Source: Trichobilharzia szidati
Lineage: Eukaryota; Platyhelminthes; Trematoda; Strigeidida; Schistosomatidae
Length of the DNA: 64,000 nucleotides
Direction: 5' to 3'
NCBI GenBank assembly: GCA_944472155.2
Contig: OX235273.1
Coordinates: forward strand, 32,337,204-32,401,203
The position numbers and the translations under genes are program-made. How positions within the stretch are numbered: position 1 is the first letter of the stretch; every line of letters starts with the position of its first letter. Of this stretch, positions 24,815 to 36,234 are shown one piece after another. The notes under the pieces were generated by a model. The model did no database searches, was not told the origin of the DNA, and was given only the letters and a program-made list of their open reading frames with translations.

Positions 24815-25065
24815 GCGTCACAAAGGCTGAGTCCTCAACAAGCTCGCTTTATAACCAGAAAGTCGTGGCTTCGAACCCAAGTGGATGCGTACCGCTAGAA
24901 AGTCTCAAACTGGGACGAAACAGCTATCCAGTACTTCGAGGCTTTCCAACGGTTCTCTAACTGATGTCAACTCGTGTTCAAACCTGTAATATCAAATTGT
25001 CATTGGTTCATGTTTGTTTGAATGTGTATATGTATGATGTTTCCTTTGTGGAAAATAAATCAGTT
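24815..25065 (+). mobile_element. Smα-like SINE with decayed hammerhead core
   Basis: A tRNA-like head is suggested by a B-box-like GGCTTCGAACCC near 24872. It is followed by AGTCTCAAACTGGGACGAAAC (24901-24921), in which GTCTC and GGGAC can pair and are followed by GAAAC, the arrangement of stem II plus the conserved GAAA of a hammerhead ribozyme. The upstream CUGAUGA core is replaced by CTAGAAA, so catalysis is unlikely. Schistosome Smα repeats are known to carry hammerheads. The body resembles the elements at 32.1 and 40.7 kb. Confidence 0.6.
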
Positions 25066-25069
25066 CGCA

Positions 25070-26460
25070 TGTGAAAAACACGACAATAATTTACAGGGGT
25101 CACAACATAGGACTGAGTAAGTTTTTCTTTTTCTCGTCGGTCTCCCTTCATAGAATCTGCCATATAGGTGATAAGTCTATCCGTTCTCTCCCATTTATTT
25201 TACTCGATGTGGTTAAAATATGCAAGACTTTCAGAGGTCAATCTTTCTTTATGTGAATGAAGGTGCTTTTCACAGAATTTCAACAGTGTTTAAATAGATG
25301 TTGCGCACACCTTCCATAGCATGCATTTCTACAGCTGATGTTTTTTCGAGACTTTTAACTTGCTCATTTGTGCTGCCCTTCAACTATCTACTCCTTTACC
25401 ATATATAGCAAGCCTCAAATTTTGAAAATATTTTCGTGTAAGCAGAGTTGCTTTGTGTCATTCATGGAAATATATCTTTGACACTAACCAAAGCTTTCTC
25501 TACAGAATCAAAGGGCTTGAAATAGGCGGAACAGCTTGAACAGTCTGTTTTACGTACCACGTCGCTCTGGCTATCGAGCACTACTGGTTGATGTGAGTGA
25601 CATCCAACTACTCATATCTCAATCAGTAGTAAGAATCAGAATTGATTAAAATAACTAGTTACTTGTCAAACGACTTTAACCAAGTTTTACAAATGAACCA
25701 CACAGCACTCCTTTTGTCTCACAACAGCTCATTCACGAATTGATTCTGATCATGTGAATAAAAATATTAATGACGCATTCTGCTCGAAACGTTTTTTCAG
25801 TGTTACTAGAACACGGAATTGCCTAAACACGGATTGCCTAAATAATAAGAAATCGATTCATGGTATATAATTACGTTAACTGACATCAAATCCCTCCATG
25901 ACTCTTTCCCTCACATGAAAGTGGTTTTTAATGTACATGGGAAAACGAACAAGCTAAGACTAAAATGCTCGTCATGCTTAACATTTGTATACTTTGATTC
26001 TATTCCTGTAAAATATTGAGTTACAAATAGGAGACTCGTTTAGACTTTCCACCAATAATTTTAAGCTTATTTCTCGTGTTACTTCAAATGGCTCAGTAAA
26101 GTATATCATAAATGCCCAGAGCAACTCCTCTAACCTTGGTGATATTCAAGGCTGCCTATCACTTTAAATGTTCTGTCAGTCCTGTTTCATTATCAATGTT
26201 TCCATTAGAAATCCATCTGAAAATACAATGAAGTGAGTTCATTTTTTCGATTTATTCAGAAGAAAATGGTATCTAATTATTCCTATGCAGTCAGAAATCA
26301 AGATAGAATTTCGTCCTATTCTGTACATACACAATTATTTATTGCGAACATATTTCGACCAATGAAATATTACGCAAACTAAGAAAATGAGAAGGCATAA
26401 TTTATCCGAAACGTGTAGTGTATTTGCGCAACGCATTTCAGACAAACTGATCACACACGA
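25070..26460. other. No supported gene
   Basis: Short ORFs only, none with coherent splice sites or a recognisable product. The sequence is AT-rich and featureless to my reading. Confidence 0.4.
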
Positions 26461-26469
26461 ACTTGTCAT

Positions 26470-26655
26470 TTACCACTATGGGTAAAATTTATTTTGGTCA
26501 AGTCTCACAGTGCAATACAGTAATATTTCAGTAATATATATTGGATTGATATGATTATGAGCAATAAATGGTGCTCGAAACGTCATCATTAAATATTACT
26601 GTATAACACTGTGAGACTTTATCAAAATAAATTTTACCCATAATGGAATTATAAT
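26470..26655. repeat. Palindromic PLE tail
   Basis: The left arm (GGTAAAATTTATTTTGG..AAGTCTCACAGTG) and the right arm (CACTGTGAGACTT..CAAAATAAATTTTACCC) are inverted copies flanking the block ATTATGAGCAATAAATGGTGCTCGAAACGTCATC. The same block follows the PLE coding region near 13.93 kb, so this is probably a solo PLE terminal unit in inverted arrangement. Confidence 0.7.
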
Positions 26656-26859
26656 CTACCACAGTGCACAAACTTGTCATTTACTTTTACACAGATCAAA
26701 AAGCATCAATAAATACAATATAAGTTCAATTGTCAAAAGTTCAAGGTAATACATAAGAGGTAGGAAAATCACGTAAAAACATTGGATTAGAAGAAGAAGA
26801 AAAAGAAGGGTGACAATGTTTCTAAGTAAATTCAGCCCTCGTTCTACAGTTGGATTACC

Positions 26860-27030
26860 AAAGCATGTTCAGAGGAATGACCAGTAGTAGTTTATTTGTT
26901 TATCAACCTTATATATCTGAGTGTATTTCCAATAGTGCATATATCCCTGTATGTGGAGTATTCAGCTGAAGAGTTCTGCGAAAATTTGATGAATTAATTA
27001 AATCCTGCTTTGTTAACCTTTGTTGCTTGT
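26860..27030 (+). repeat. Dispersed repeat, copy 2 of an inverted pair
   Basis: This is the reverse complement of the copy at 23520-23705, sharing GTATTCAGCTGAAGAG and AAATCCTGCTTTGTTAACCT. No coding content is recognisable. Confidence 0.7.
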
Positions 27031-27309
27031 CTTAAATGACTAGTGATTCTTTTAACACAAAATAGATTTAAGCCCTTTTGTATCTAAGGTTTCAATGAAT
27101 TTACGTGTGTGACTCAAACTTGTTTCAGAGATATGTTTAAGCCATTACTGAAATTAACCTAAGATGTGCATTGCCACAGATTATGTTGGGCATCTTTTTT
27201 CAGGATTAATTAGGGTAGGTACCAAGACAATGTCAAACCTATATGGCATCCTGTGTTCGCTAATACAACAGGATTCATTCACTTTATAATATCCTCATCT
27301 AACACTAAC

Positions 27310-27520
27310 TCAGAATAGCATGGGCATATATTTTTTGATCACAGCTTGATTCCACACCGTATTTTTTGGTACAGGTATGGAATTTTCAGTATGTGATATC
27401 GGTAGCCCAAATTTTGCAGTCCGACCATTGATATCAGGTGTGCGTCGGCAGGGGATCAAACCCCGGACCATGTGCATGGTCGGCGAGAGTTCTAACCACT
27501 GTGCCACCGACGCACAATGA
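27310..27520 (-). mobile_element. tRNA-derived SINE
   Basis: The minus strand from 27516 leftwards can fold as a tRNA-like head. Complementary ends GTGCGTCGG and CCGACGCAC form a long acceptor-like stem, an A-box-like TGGCACAGTGGTTAG lies near the 5' end, and a T-arm GGGG-TTTGATC-CCC contains the B box. The middle hairpin (GACCATG-CA-CATGGTC) is too long for a true anticodon arm, so this is a SINE head rather than a functional tRNA. An unrelated body continues to about 27310. Confidence 0.65.
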
Positions 27521-27524
27521 TCTT

Positions 27525-28535
27525 AGCTCAGAGAGCCTTTCCTAGTGTTCATTGCTTTCAAATTTATTCCTTGTCGATTTTTTTTAGTTCGACTTTGTAC
27601 TACTTAAGACTACTAAGTAGTGCTAAACTTTTCGAAATTTTTCTCTAAGTAATAATATTCTGCTTTCTATATAGCAGTTATCCCCTTATTATAAACGGTA
27701 TCTGCTGCATATGGTTTCCTTAAATTCCCTCTCTCTTCAACATAGTTTATTTAGATCCGTTTATTCTCTAACTGGCCTTCGAGCGACATAAATCTGACCG
27801 CCTTTGGCAGAGCTTTGCCTTTCTTTTCTATTGACGAATATTGACTGTGCATTTCAAGGCATTCATCCACATACCCCTCAAAATTTGCAGTTTGTTCATT
27901 ATATTTCATTATTTTAGGTAAAGTGTAGTACCGTACTTCAGATAAATCCTGTGGTTTCGATTTTACCCGTAACTCAAACGGTTAGTTAATTAATCGCTCA
28001 CAATTATCGATTAGGATCTCTAAAAAGATAGCAACACCCAACTTAATTTCATCTAAGTACAATTTTAGTTCACCTTAAAAGGAATTCGTGAAACCATATA
28101 CACTTGTAAAATAATCCGACACCGAAGTGATAACGGGACTTGTTTGACTCAGAGTCAAGTCATCATTTTGTGTGAGACTATAAAGCGATTCCTCATAACC
28201 CAAAATGACAGCATTAAACCTTTGGTGAGAGGAAAGTGTCTCTGTTATTTCCCATCATCAAACTGTTGATAATTCCAATCCTTCTGTTATGATATCCCTT
28301 ATCTATGGATGGAATAATGTAGGAACTTGCAAGTGTTCGGTGTAAACGAAGACCATACTGTTCTCTATTACAAATGGAGACTGCTGCACAAGTTGTATTT
28401 ATCTATAGGCAACAGGTTTACATAAATTTGTGTTTGTGACTATTACGGTGATCAGTAACTTACACTTGTGTTAGCAGACAAATCGAAAGATAATTGACAG
28501 AAATGTTCAGTAAGGTAGGCCTTCAGAATCTGCAT
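27525..28535. other. No supported gene
   Basis: AT-rich sequence with only short incoherent ORFs. I saw no repeat shared with other parts of the window. Confidence 0.4.
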
Positions 28536-28539
28536 ATTT

Positions 28540-28920
28540 TATGGTAAGTGGTGTTGTGGTGGTGTGATACAGACAGTGTGTGCCAACAGATTATGATTCT
28601 CACATTTTTCCACAGTTCAATACAGTATTAGCAACATAATACGATATATCTATTTGAAAGTTCTGTTTGTTGCTGGAGTCAGAATATTATTCTCACAGTT
28701 CAATACTGCGTCAGCAACAGAATACTAGATACACATATTTGGACATTATATTTGCTGTTAAGGATAGATTACATTTCACGCAACTCAGTACTGCGTTAGC
28801 GACAGAAAACCATGTATATGTGAACATTATATTACATGTTGTTCAATGTAAACGAAAATATATAAATATAAACAGAGGTTTGATTAATTAAAAATATAGC
28901 TTCGTTTCCAGGTCTTGCCC
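28540..28920 (+). repeat. Dispersed repeat with three 83-bp internal units
   Basis: The motif CACAGTTCAATAC.G..TTAGCAACA.AATAC begins at 28611, 28694 and, degenerate, at 28777, an exact 83-bp spacing. The element opens with GTGGTGTGATACAGACA and closes with TGTAAACGAAA..TATAAACAG, the same order as near 42.02, 48.4, 59.08 and 62.5 kb. The family was not recognised, and its ORFs are not coherent. Confidence 0.75.
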
Positions 28921-28924
28921 TCTG

Positions 28925-31900
28925 TTGTTACAGTGTGATAGATTGAATCCAATCAGACAGAGAACCTGTTACCGTGAGGTGTAAGCAAAAAGACATGATA
29001 GTGAATGTTTGAGCAATATGAGTTAACAAGCAATGAATTAGAAATGAGTAAAACAAGGGTAGTCAAATATTTCGGTAACCTGGATTCAATGTTGAGTATG
29101 ATGTGTCTGACTTGTGGTGGAAGCCCATAAGATGTCAATCTTTTGGATGAACTTTGTGTGAATTAGCATTACACAATGACTATCTACTTAGATAATGTTC
29201 TTGCATTTTCTTGTCATTGCTATTATGATCACTCTGATTATCATATTTTTGAGTGATAACTCGAACAACCACACAAGTACTATATGTCTGTGCTGAATTA
29301 GAAATTACACAAAGAACGTATCTGCCTAACGGCTTACCCTAAATATCAAGGAAATATTAAAATTTAAGTTTATGCCTTTCATCATCATGAAAAGCGGAAG
29401 AAATGGACACTGTAGCGGAACCAAATACGTCGACGGCTCAGGCTGTGAACCACATCTCCACAGCTTAGTTTAATGAGAACTCGCTGAAAACAATCAGATT
29501 GTACTATAATAAACAAAGCGATGCACATATCGATTGAGAGCTGATAAACTGACAGCAGTCACAGAACCCCTCAAGTCTACAGATGCTTAGTTGCAGTTTG
29601 CTACTCTCAACAGATCACACACACATCACACCATTAGAGATGGAAAACGTGATGTTACTTGTTTCAGGACGAACACGTTACACCTCAGTCAATTAGGTAA
29701 AATCAAATGGTCCGTGATGTTCAACTTCATTAGGTTTATGATCTACATTCACCACCAGCCAATTTTATCCTTACCATGATTACCCATTTTCACGCTCAAT
29801 TTTAACTAACGTTCTTGGACAGCACTTCCACTTAGAGCTCGTTGATGTCCATCCTGTAGTCAGTTGTCAGTCAAAAGTTATTAGTAATCATAATTCATAA
29901 ACGAGCATTCCAAAATCGATTGTAACACATAAGTGGGTAAAAAGTTCATTTATGTTAACTACTCTTCAGTTTGGTATAATTATCACTGAACAGAGTCTAT
30001 CTACAGTGCTATTTTCTGATAAATTCCGAGGGTTACTGACTATTACCAGGAAGTTTAATGTGTATATGCTAAACAGCAATGTGTGAATAATGACGAATAA
30101 CTTTATAATAACAATTTTATTTAAGGTAATTATTATTATTTTGTCCCGACTCATAGGTAAGATAGGCACAAATATTTATGTTTGACCTATATGAAACAAA
30201 TTTATGTAGGCCTTATTACTGAAGGAATCAAGAAAGTTAAATTGGCTCGAATTCCATGGTAGTTAGGTAGTCTATATAAAATATCACCCTCAACCTTATC
30301 AAAGGTAAATGCTTTGGTTGTCTGAAGGGAATGCAAGAGGAATCGCTTTTGGCAGCCAACGTCATCCCACCTAGGACAGATAGTCAAATGAAGTCTGTAC
30401 TAATACTGCATGACTGGAATTAGTAATGTGCTATAGAATTTTAGCTACTGGCTGTATGGCGAAGGATGTCGAACTCGGGTAGGATCAGAAGAGCAAGGTT
30501 GATATTCATTAAGAAGACGTAATTTATCTAAAATTTGTAACGTACTTGTGCGACATATTTCGTTCATTCTCAGCACACACGTACTTATCATACACATGTA
30601 TGTAGAAGGCAAAAGAAAATAAATGATCAAAACATAGTTCAAACATTCAACAGGTTAAGCTCACAGATTCATTAAATGATTAAAAATTGATTTACCTTGC
30701 AAATGAAAACGGAAAACTCGATAGTTGATAGAGCAGGAATGAAAGATACTTTTTACATCCACCAAATAAAAATATTTTTGGTTCAAAAGTCGAGAGAGAA
30801 AGTTTGAATCTTGTATACTTTCCAAAGGAATTCTATAAGATTTCTGTGGAGACGTCAGATGGGTTTGGAAAATCGTGAGACAAGTCCTACCGTACGAATG
30901 GGTACGTTAATGAGTGAACTACAGTCTGGCCGTTGCTTTGATAACGTGTTTATCACGAGTGGAACCACAGATTTGACAGCTGGTGTATGTGCTTGGTCAA
31001 AAATACTAATAGTGTATGGTTACCATGTGAGGGACCAAGAGTGAAGGCGTCCTACTCTGAATCCCGTCCAGATGTAAATACAATATCTCATGATTGGCTG
31101 TGCAAGCCTACTTATTCCTTTTGGAGTTTAACTAAACTATGTGATCGGCTAGGTCAATTGGGTCTGGTGCTGCACCAGAGGTAAGTGTTGACCGGATATG
31201 TACTTTTGGTATGAGCTTGAGGATATTCAGTTGTTCACAGACAAACTAAGGTTTTGCTGGAGAAACGCAAATGCTATAGCAGGTGTCACACTGCGAGTGC
31301 TTGTCTCTCATTCATTTCTCTAGTTACTGGACTGTATGTAAAAGAATTCATGACAATGTGCATGTATGCGGTTCATAGGACATGTGTATCAATACACTGT
31401 ACATCCTAATATATGTACTAGTTTGTGTTCTTACATATGTACCGTAGACATCTATCAACTTGAAGTCACCTTGGAAATCCAATACACTCGATATAAGAAA
31501 ATAGATTAAGATATTCAACACTAATGTCAAGTCAATAAGTTCCCCTGCATGCTCCAAATACATCATGATATGTATTGTAACTTTATTATTGGATAAAATT
31601 TGAGTTTACTATTTTTGTTGTAACTCTAATGATAGTAGGATTGTGGATTCGTTCTATGACTATTTCGATACAACTATTATATACGTCCCCAAAATTCTGT
31701 AACAGAAACTTCAGCGCACGACAATAATATGCTACTGGTCCGATGGACTACTCTTCCTAACAGTTAGAAGAAGCACATGACTGAATGAGAGGGCCAGATT
31801 TATTGTTCGATACTAACAGAAACAACGTTATAAATTACAGCCAACTGTGTAGTTGTTTTATATAAGCAATATATTACTGTCTTAGGAAACAAACTTAGCC

Positions 31901-32100
31901 GTATTATTATAATTAATTATCCTTTGAGATCCTAGTGGAACACATTGCTTTACAAGCCTATCTCCATTCCACTCGGTTCGCTCTTATCACTTCCAGCGGA
32001 ATTCAGGCCTGCACACAAGCAGTCATAACAGCTTCTCATGATCTTCTCTGTCACTTTCAGATACACACATAACTCCGTGTTTCTCAATGGGATTATATTA
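28925..32100. other. No firmly supported gene
   Basis: The only item of note is an isolated 21-nt minus-strand segment at 30696-30716 with a strong donor (gtaaatcaat) and a fair acceptor. It could be an orphan microexon. ORFs near 30.8-31.2 kb look like repeat-derived sequence; a donor-like CAGAG|gtaagtgt occurs near 31180 on the plus strand without a coherent partner. Confidence 0.35.
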
Positions 32101-32104
32101 GAGA

Positions 32105-32365
32105 GCCTTTAGGAGAATATTATTTGAATGTCCCTTCAGCGAATATCCAATCCACTGACATATACTTCTGCATATTTTCAAGTTTTAGTTCGCATGTATT
32201 TGATTGATTAATATTTTGATAACTAGTTGACGTCACTTTTAGAACCAATGGAAACCCAGAAAATACTGGATAGTGGTTTCGCCCTAGTTTTGAAATATTT
32301 AGTAGAGCGCCCCTACCAGGATTCACACCCGGGCTTGGGACCGGTTGGAAAACTAGCGAGCTAGT
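32105..32365 (-). mobile_element. Smα-like SINE, minus orientation
   Basis: Read on the minus strand: a B-box-like GGGTGTGAATCCTGG, then CTAGGGCGAAACCACTATCCAG (32266-32287), the GAAAC side of a decayed hammerhead. The tail is AAAACTTGAAAATATGCAGAAG and GTGGATTGGATATTCGCT. The tail matches the element at 40.7-40.97 kb, which defines a family. Confidence 0.65.
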
Positions 32366-32369
32366 TAAC

Positions 32370-34590
32370 TAGGCGAGGTTGATGTAAACAATGATCCTTA
32401 TTAATTTTTGTTCTTGTCTGACAAACTTAATTTGCACATATACAAAGTACTTATATATAATGACTGTTGTACAGTTAGGTGAACGAATTCGCCGAAAAGA
32501 GACTCTTTGCTGAACTGTTTGTTCTTATGTTTTGTATCGTAGTCGCAAACATGAAGCAGCAGTGGCGGAAAACAGTAATTATTTTTGCAACCTCAATTCA
32601 CGTGGAATACTTCTACAGAGATTCTATCCCTATATCTAACCACAGCGATGGGCACTTTTACCCACCCCTCAATAGCCACCGAAAGTTTTAACCAGAAAAT
32701 GTAAAATCTCCTGATTAATCGTAGGTCTTCCTCATACTTATACTGTTTCAACTGTTCCAGTGGTTCAAGTTGTTTTGGGCATGCAATTAAGCGGCTTCAT
32801 CTGTAGGTTCGAGAACGTTTACCACTTTGATGCGGTTATGGTGTAGTGAAATGCATGAAACATTTATTACCATCACACTTAGTGGATACATTATATCGAA
32901 CTAACGCTAACAAAGTCTTGAGAGTTATGAACCCAGTTGTGAATTCGTTGTCCTCACGCCATGCTTAACGGTAATTTAATAGATGATACTAAGAAACAGA
33001 AAAACGGAATCAGAGACATATAAATAGCCATGTTTTCACGATCAACTTGGTCTTCACCAGTGTTCCTTCTATATATATATATATATATATAATGAACTGA
33101 TAAATGAGTGTGTACAGATAGGTATTACAGTGTCTTCTTGAAAGGACTTATTCTAACACACACCATGAACGTACTCTCTTTTCCACAATAAGATGCATTG
33201 GCATAACGTCCGCGCTGGGTGTAATCCTATCAAAACTCTTCCCAGCGTCATTTTAGCAGCAGATTGTTCTTGTATGAACCGTAGGTAGGTTTCCATAGGA
33301 TTCTAGATTCATACAAACTGCTTCGAAAAGCTGATATTTAGTCAGGCTTTTTATTAAGAATCACGCAAATATCTCAGGCTTTTCCAACAACACTATGCAA
33401 TCAGATATTTTCACTGAGAGTTGAAATTACAGATTCAGCAGCACATTTCCATTGGATTCGATTCTCTGCCATCACTTTCATTTGTGTCAACGACTCCCTA
33501 CAGTTTCTAATTCCCTTACCCCATGGCCTCCTCCATGATACTCTCAGTCATGCGATGACACGACTCTCATTCGGAACCCTTAGAGTGCTAAAATGACCAA
33601 AACACAAATCGTTGCAGGAAAGCTTGAGATAGAAAATTGTTTGTTGCTTGTGACTGCTTTCATTAATCATCAATTTGAATATCATTCAGCCATGTTATCT
33701 AAAAATGTCCCCCAGCTTTACACAAGGGTCTCAATTATTCGAAGACTGGTCACTTGTCTTCTCAGGTTTGGTAAGTTGCAAGAAGTAACAGGATCTTTTT
33801 CTTCTATTTGGTCTAAATCAACAAGAGGTACCAATATCTCAATTTATGTTGGTGTCTAACATGAAGATTGAACCGCGTGTCGTGCTGCATTGCACAGACA
33901 ACAGCAGTAATAAAAGTAGAGGCATCAAAGAGGTCTCCTTGTCATTCACGCACCATGAAACCAATTAATTCAGTGCGACAAAATATACTACTCAAATCAA
34001 GTGTTAGTACGAAGATTCTCTTTGGATAATAATTCAGAGTTGATGAAAGAGAAATGTATGCATAAATCTAGAATATTAATGCCAGTAAACGTTACGTTTG
34101 CTTTGACTTTCAGAATTTTCACTAAGTTTGATAGTCTCATAGTTCAAACAGAAAATATTTACTTTGTAATGTTTCTAGTTACCATTCTCACATGTCATTT
34201 CGTTTTGTGCTTCTTCTGTCTTCCTTACACGTGTTATGTATTATGTCACAAGGATCTCTTATTTCCTCCCTTCGCAAAGCGATCCACACCCCCTCTCATC
34301 AGCATTCTTGGAGAATACATTCCACACCATAAAACAAAGACAGGATCTTGTTAGCAGCATACGCCACATTACTTAGGAGATTTTAGCTGGCTGTAGACTA
34401 CTGAAGACAATTTTACTATGAATATGAATGTGCTATGTACCTAGTTGGTGTTCACGTCACCTAAATCTGGGTAACAAGCACATTTGTGGTCTCCATTAGT
34501 CTTCAACTACCCATATGAACCAGTAGTATCTATCGCATCGCACAATCCCCACTACTTCTCACGTTTTTATCTGCATTAGCTCTGTATATC
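32370..34590. other. No supported gene
   Basis: Contains a TA microsatellite at about 33070-33090 and short ORFs such as 33593-33859 (+) and 34001-34354 (+), for which no splice structure or family could be recognised. Confidence 0.4.
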
Positions 34591-34594
34591 TTCA

Positions 34595-34600
34595 TTTATT
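34595..34600 (-). terminator. Poly(A) signal of the membrane-protein gene
   Basis: AATAAA on the minus strand directly after the TAA at 34600-34602. This supports the longer form of the last exon or a shared short 3' UTR. Confidence 0.4.
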
Positions 34601-36232
34601 TAGAACATTATTGATGAACTTGATGGGAAAATAAACCACTCCGTATAAAATGTATCAGTCTTAATTAGTATCCAACCCAGTAATTTCACAAAAACTGCAG
34701 ACTTATTGGGATAAAAGTCCTTTAAATACAAGTTATATTTGCAAAAATCTTACCGATATTTGTCTCTTGATCTTGATCACTTTTCTGAAGATATTCTGAC
34801 TAGTTTCACCAAAGAAATGTGGGGAATACTTACTTCACTACTGCTGAAAAAGCCAAGTATGTAAACTCTGTAAAACTAATCAGTACCTTGAATTTGTAGC
34901 TGAATTTCTAATTCATTTAGTGATGACGCCAAAATGGATTGCAAATCAAAACTATTTACATATTGAAATTACATCCAGTTGACAACTGAATGCAGGGAGA
35001 AAATCTCTATGCTTCTATAAACTTACTACAAAGAACTTCAAGTACGTTTTACAGATCGACAAGACATTGCTTTCTTTGTCTCAATAGCATGCTACTTGTT
35101 TACTCTGCATTCTGACTTTTCCATGTACACATTCATTCTCGTGACAGTGGCATTTAAATTTTATTGTTGGTTATTCTCCAAATAGTTTAGAGCATATTAA
35201 TATATGTGTAAAACTTTGGCACTGTGGTAGTAAGTAATTGCATATTAGTTTGTTTATTAGATATATCACACAGTGAAAGTGCATAATTTACTGTATGACG
35301 TTTCGAACAAAATTTGTTGTTCATAATCATATCAATCATATCACAATTGATATGATTTTGAACAATAAATTTTGTTCGAAACGTCATCCAGTAAATGATA
35401 CTGTTTCACTGTGTGATATATCTGATGAACAAACTAATATGGAATTAGTTACTACCACAGGACCTTACGAAACTTATGTCGAAGAACATTAACTACTTAT
35501 AAGTAGTATATTTAAGAAGACTCAAAACATCTTATTCTTATAGGTCTGAAAGAAACATTGCACACGGACATTGCTATAATTCAAAGAATTGTCAATCTAT
35601 TTTTTTTTAAACCAATACATCAAGTGGGTTAAGGTCTGCTGAGTTCACGGATCTTACTGATTACGTTCAACGTTTTTCTGATACCGACAGAATTAAGTGA
35701 GGAATGTTGTACTTTGATCAATCATTGCTTATAAGTTTAACTTATCTGTTTGACAATATACTATGATAACCCTGATGAAGTGTTGTACAGAATAAGTTTT
35801 CTTCATAAATTGGTTATACGTCTTTATCGCGGTTACATATTACAACACTATCGTCAACATACATCAAAATATAAATAACCGCATTGGTCGAGTCATTCCT
35901 TAAGATTATTAAGGCTGTTTATGTTGGGGCATAGAAAGAATCCATACTGCAATGTATGTTATTGATAAAGAATAAGAAAATGAAGAAAACAAGCTGTTAT
36001 GAATTCCATAGATGACTTATCCATTCACTGTTTAACCGCGAAAAACACAATTGCTTAAGGAATTCTCGCATTACATAAATTACCTCATGATCCTGAAACA
36101 GTAGATGGCCACCTCTGCTAATACAAACGCTGTGATAACTAGTGTGAACATGCCTAGCACACCCTTAGTCCAATCATCACGAATATGTAAGTGACCAGAT
36201 TTGAAGATCAATTGTCCAACCATAACTGACAC
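34600..36232 (-). CDS. Membrane-protein gene, 3' part, with microexons
   Basis: The family was not recognised. A 149-nt exon at 36084-36232 encodes 49 residues with a strong transmembrane helix (GVLGMFTLVITAFVLAEVA) after IRDDWTK, bounded by cctacacag and gtaatttatg. Downstream exons are 35027-35035 (9 nt, donor gtaagttt), then either 34887-34899 (13 nt) or 34834-34843 (10 nt), then 34754-34784 (31 nt, encoding KSDQDQETNI, donor gtaagatt), then a last exon. The 13- and 10-nt exons both enter in phase 2 and leave in phase 0, so either fits but not both. The last exon is 34600-34694 if the ctgcag acceptor is used, or 34661-34701 if the aataag acceptor is used; both are open. AATAAA overlaps the stop at 34600. 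The 5' exons were not found. Confidence 0.5.
35221..35460. repeat. Loop-less 240-bp palindrome with PLE tail sequence
   Basis: The arms 35221-35338 and 35339-35460 are inverted copies: CTGTGGTAGTAA..CATATTAGTTTGTT on the left and AACAAACTAATATG..TTACTACCACAG on the right. Both contain the PLE-tail signature TTTTGTTCGAAACGTCAT. Overlapping ORFs on both strands with nearly identical sequences are a by-product of the palindrome. It lies in an intron of the membrane-protein gene. Confidence 0.85.
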
Positions 36233-36234
36233 CT

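Noticed and set aside
27438..27516. Functional tRNA gene
   Set aside because: The acceptor and T-arm are tRNA-like, but the middle hairpin is too long for an anticodon arm, and an unrelated body follows as in a SINE.
35187..35492. Overlapping ORFs on both strands with nearly the same protein
   Set aside because: They are the by-product of a perfect palindrome, not genes.
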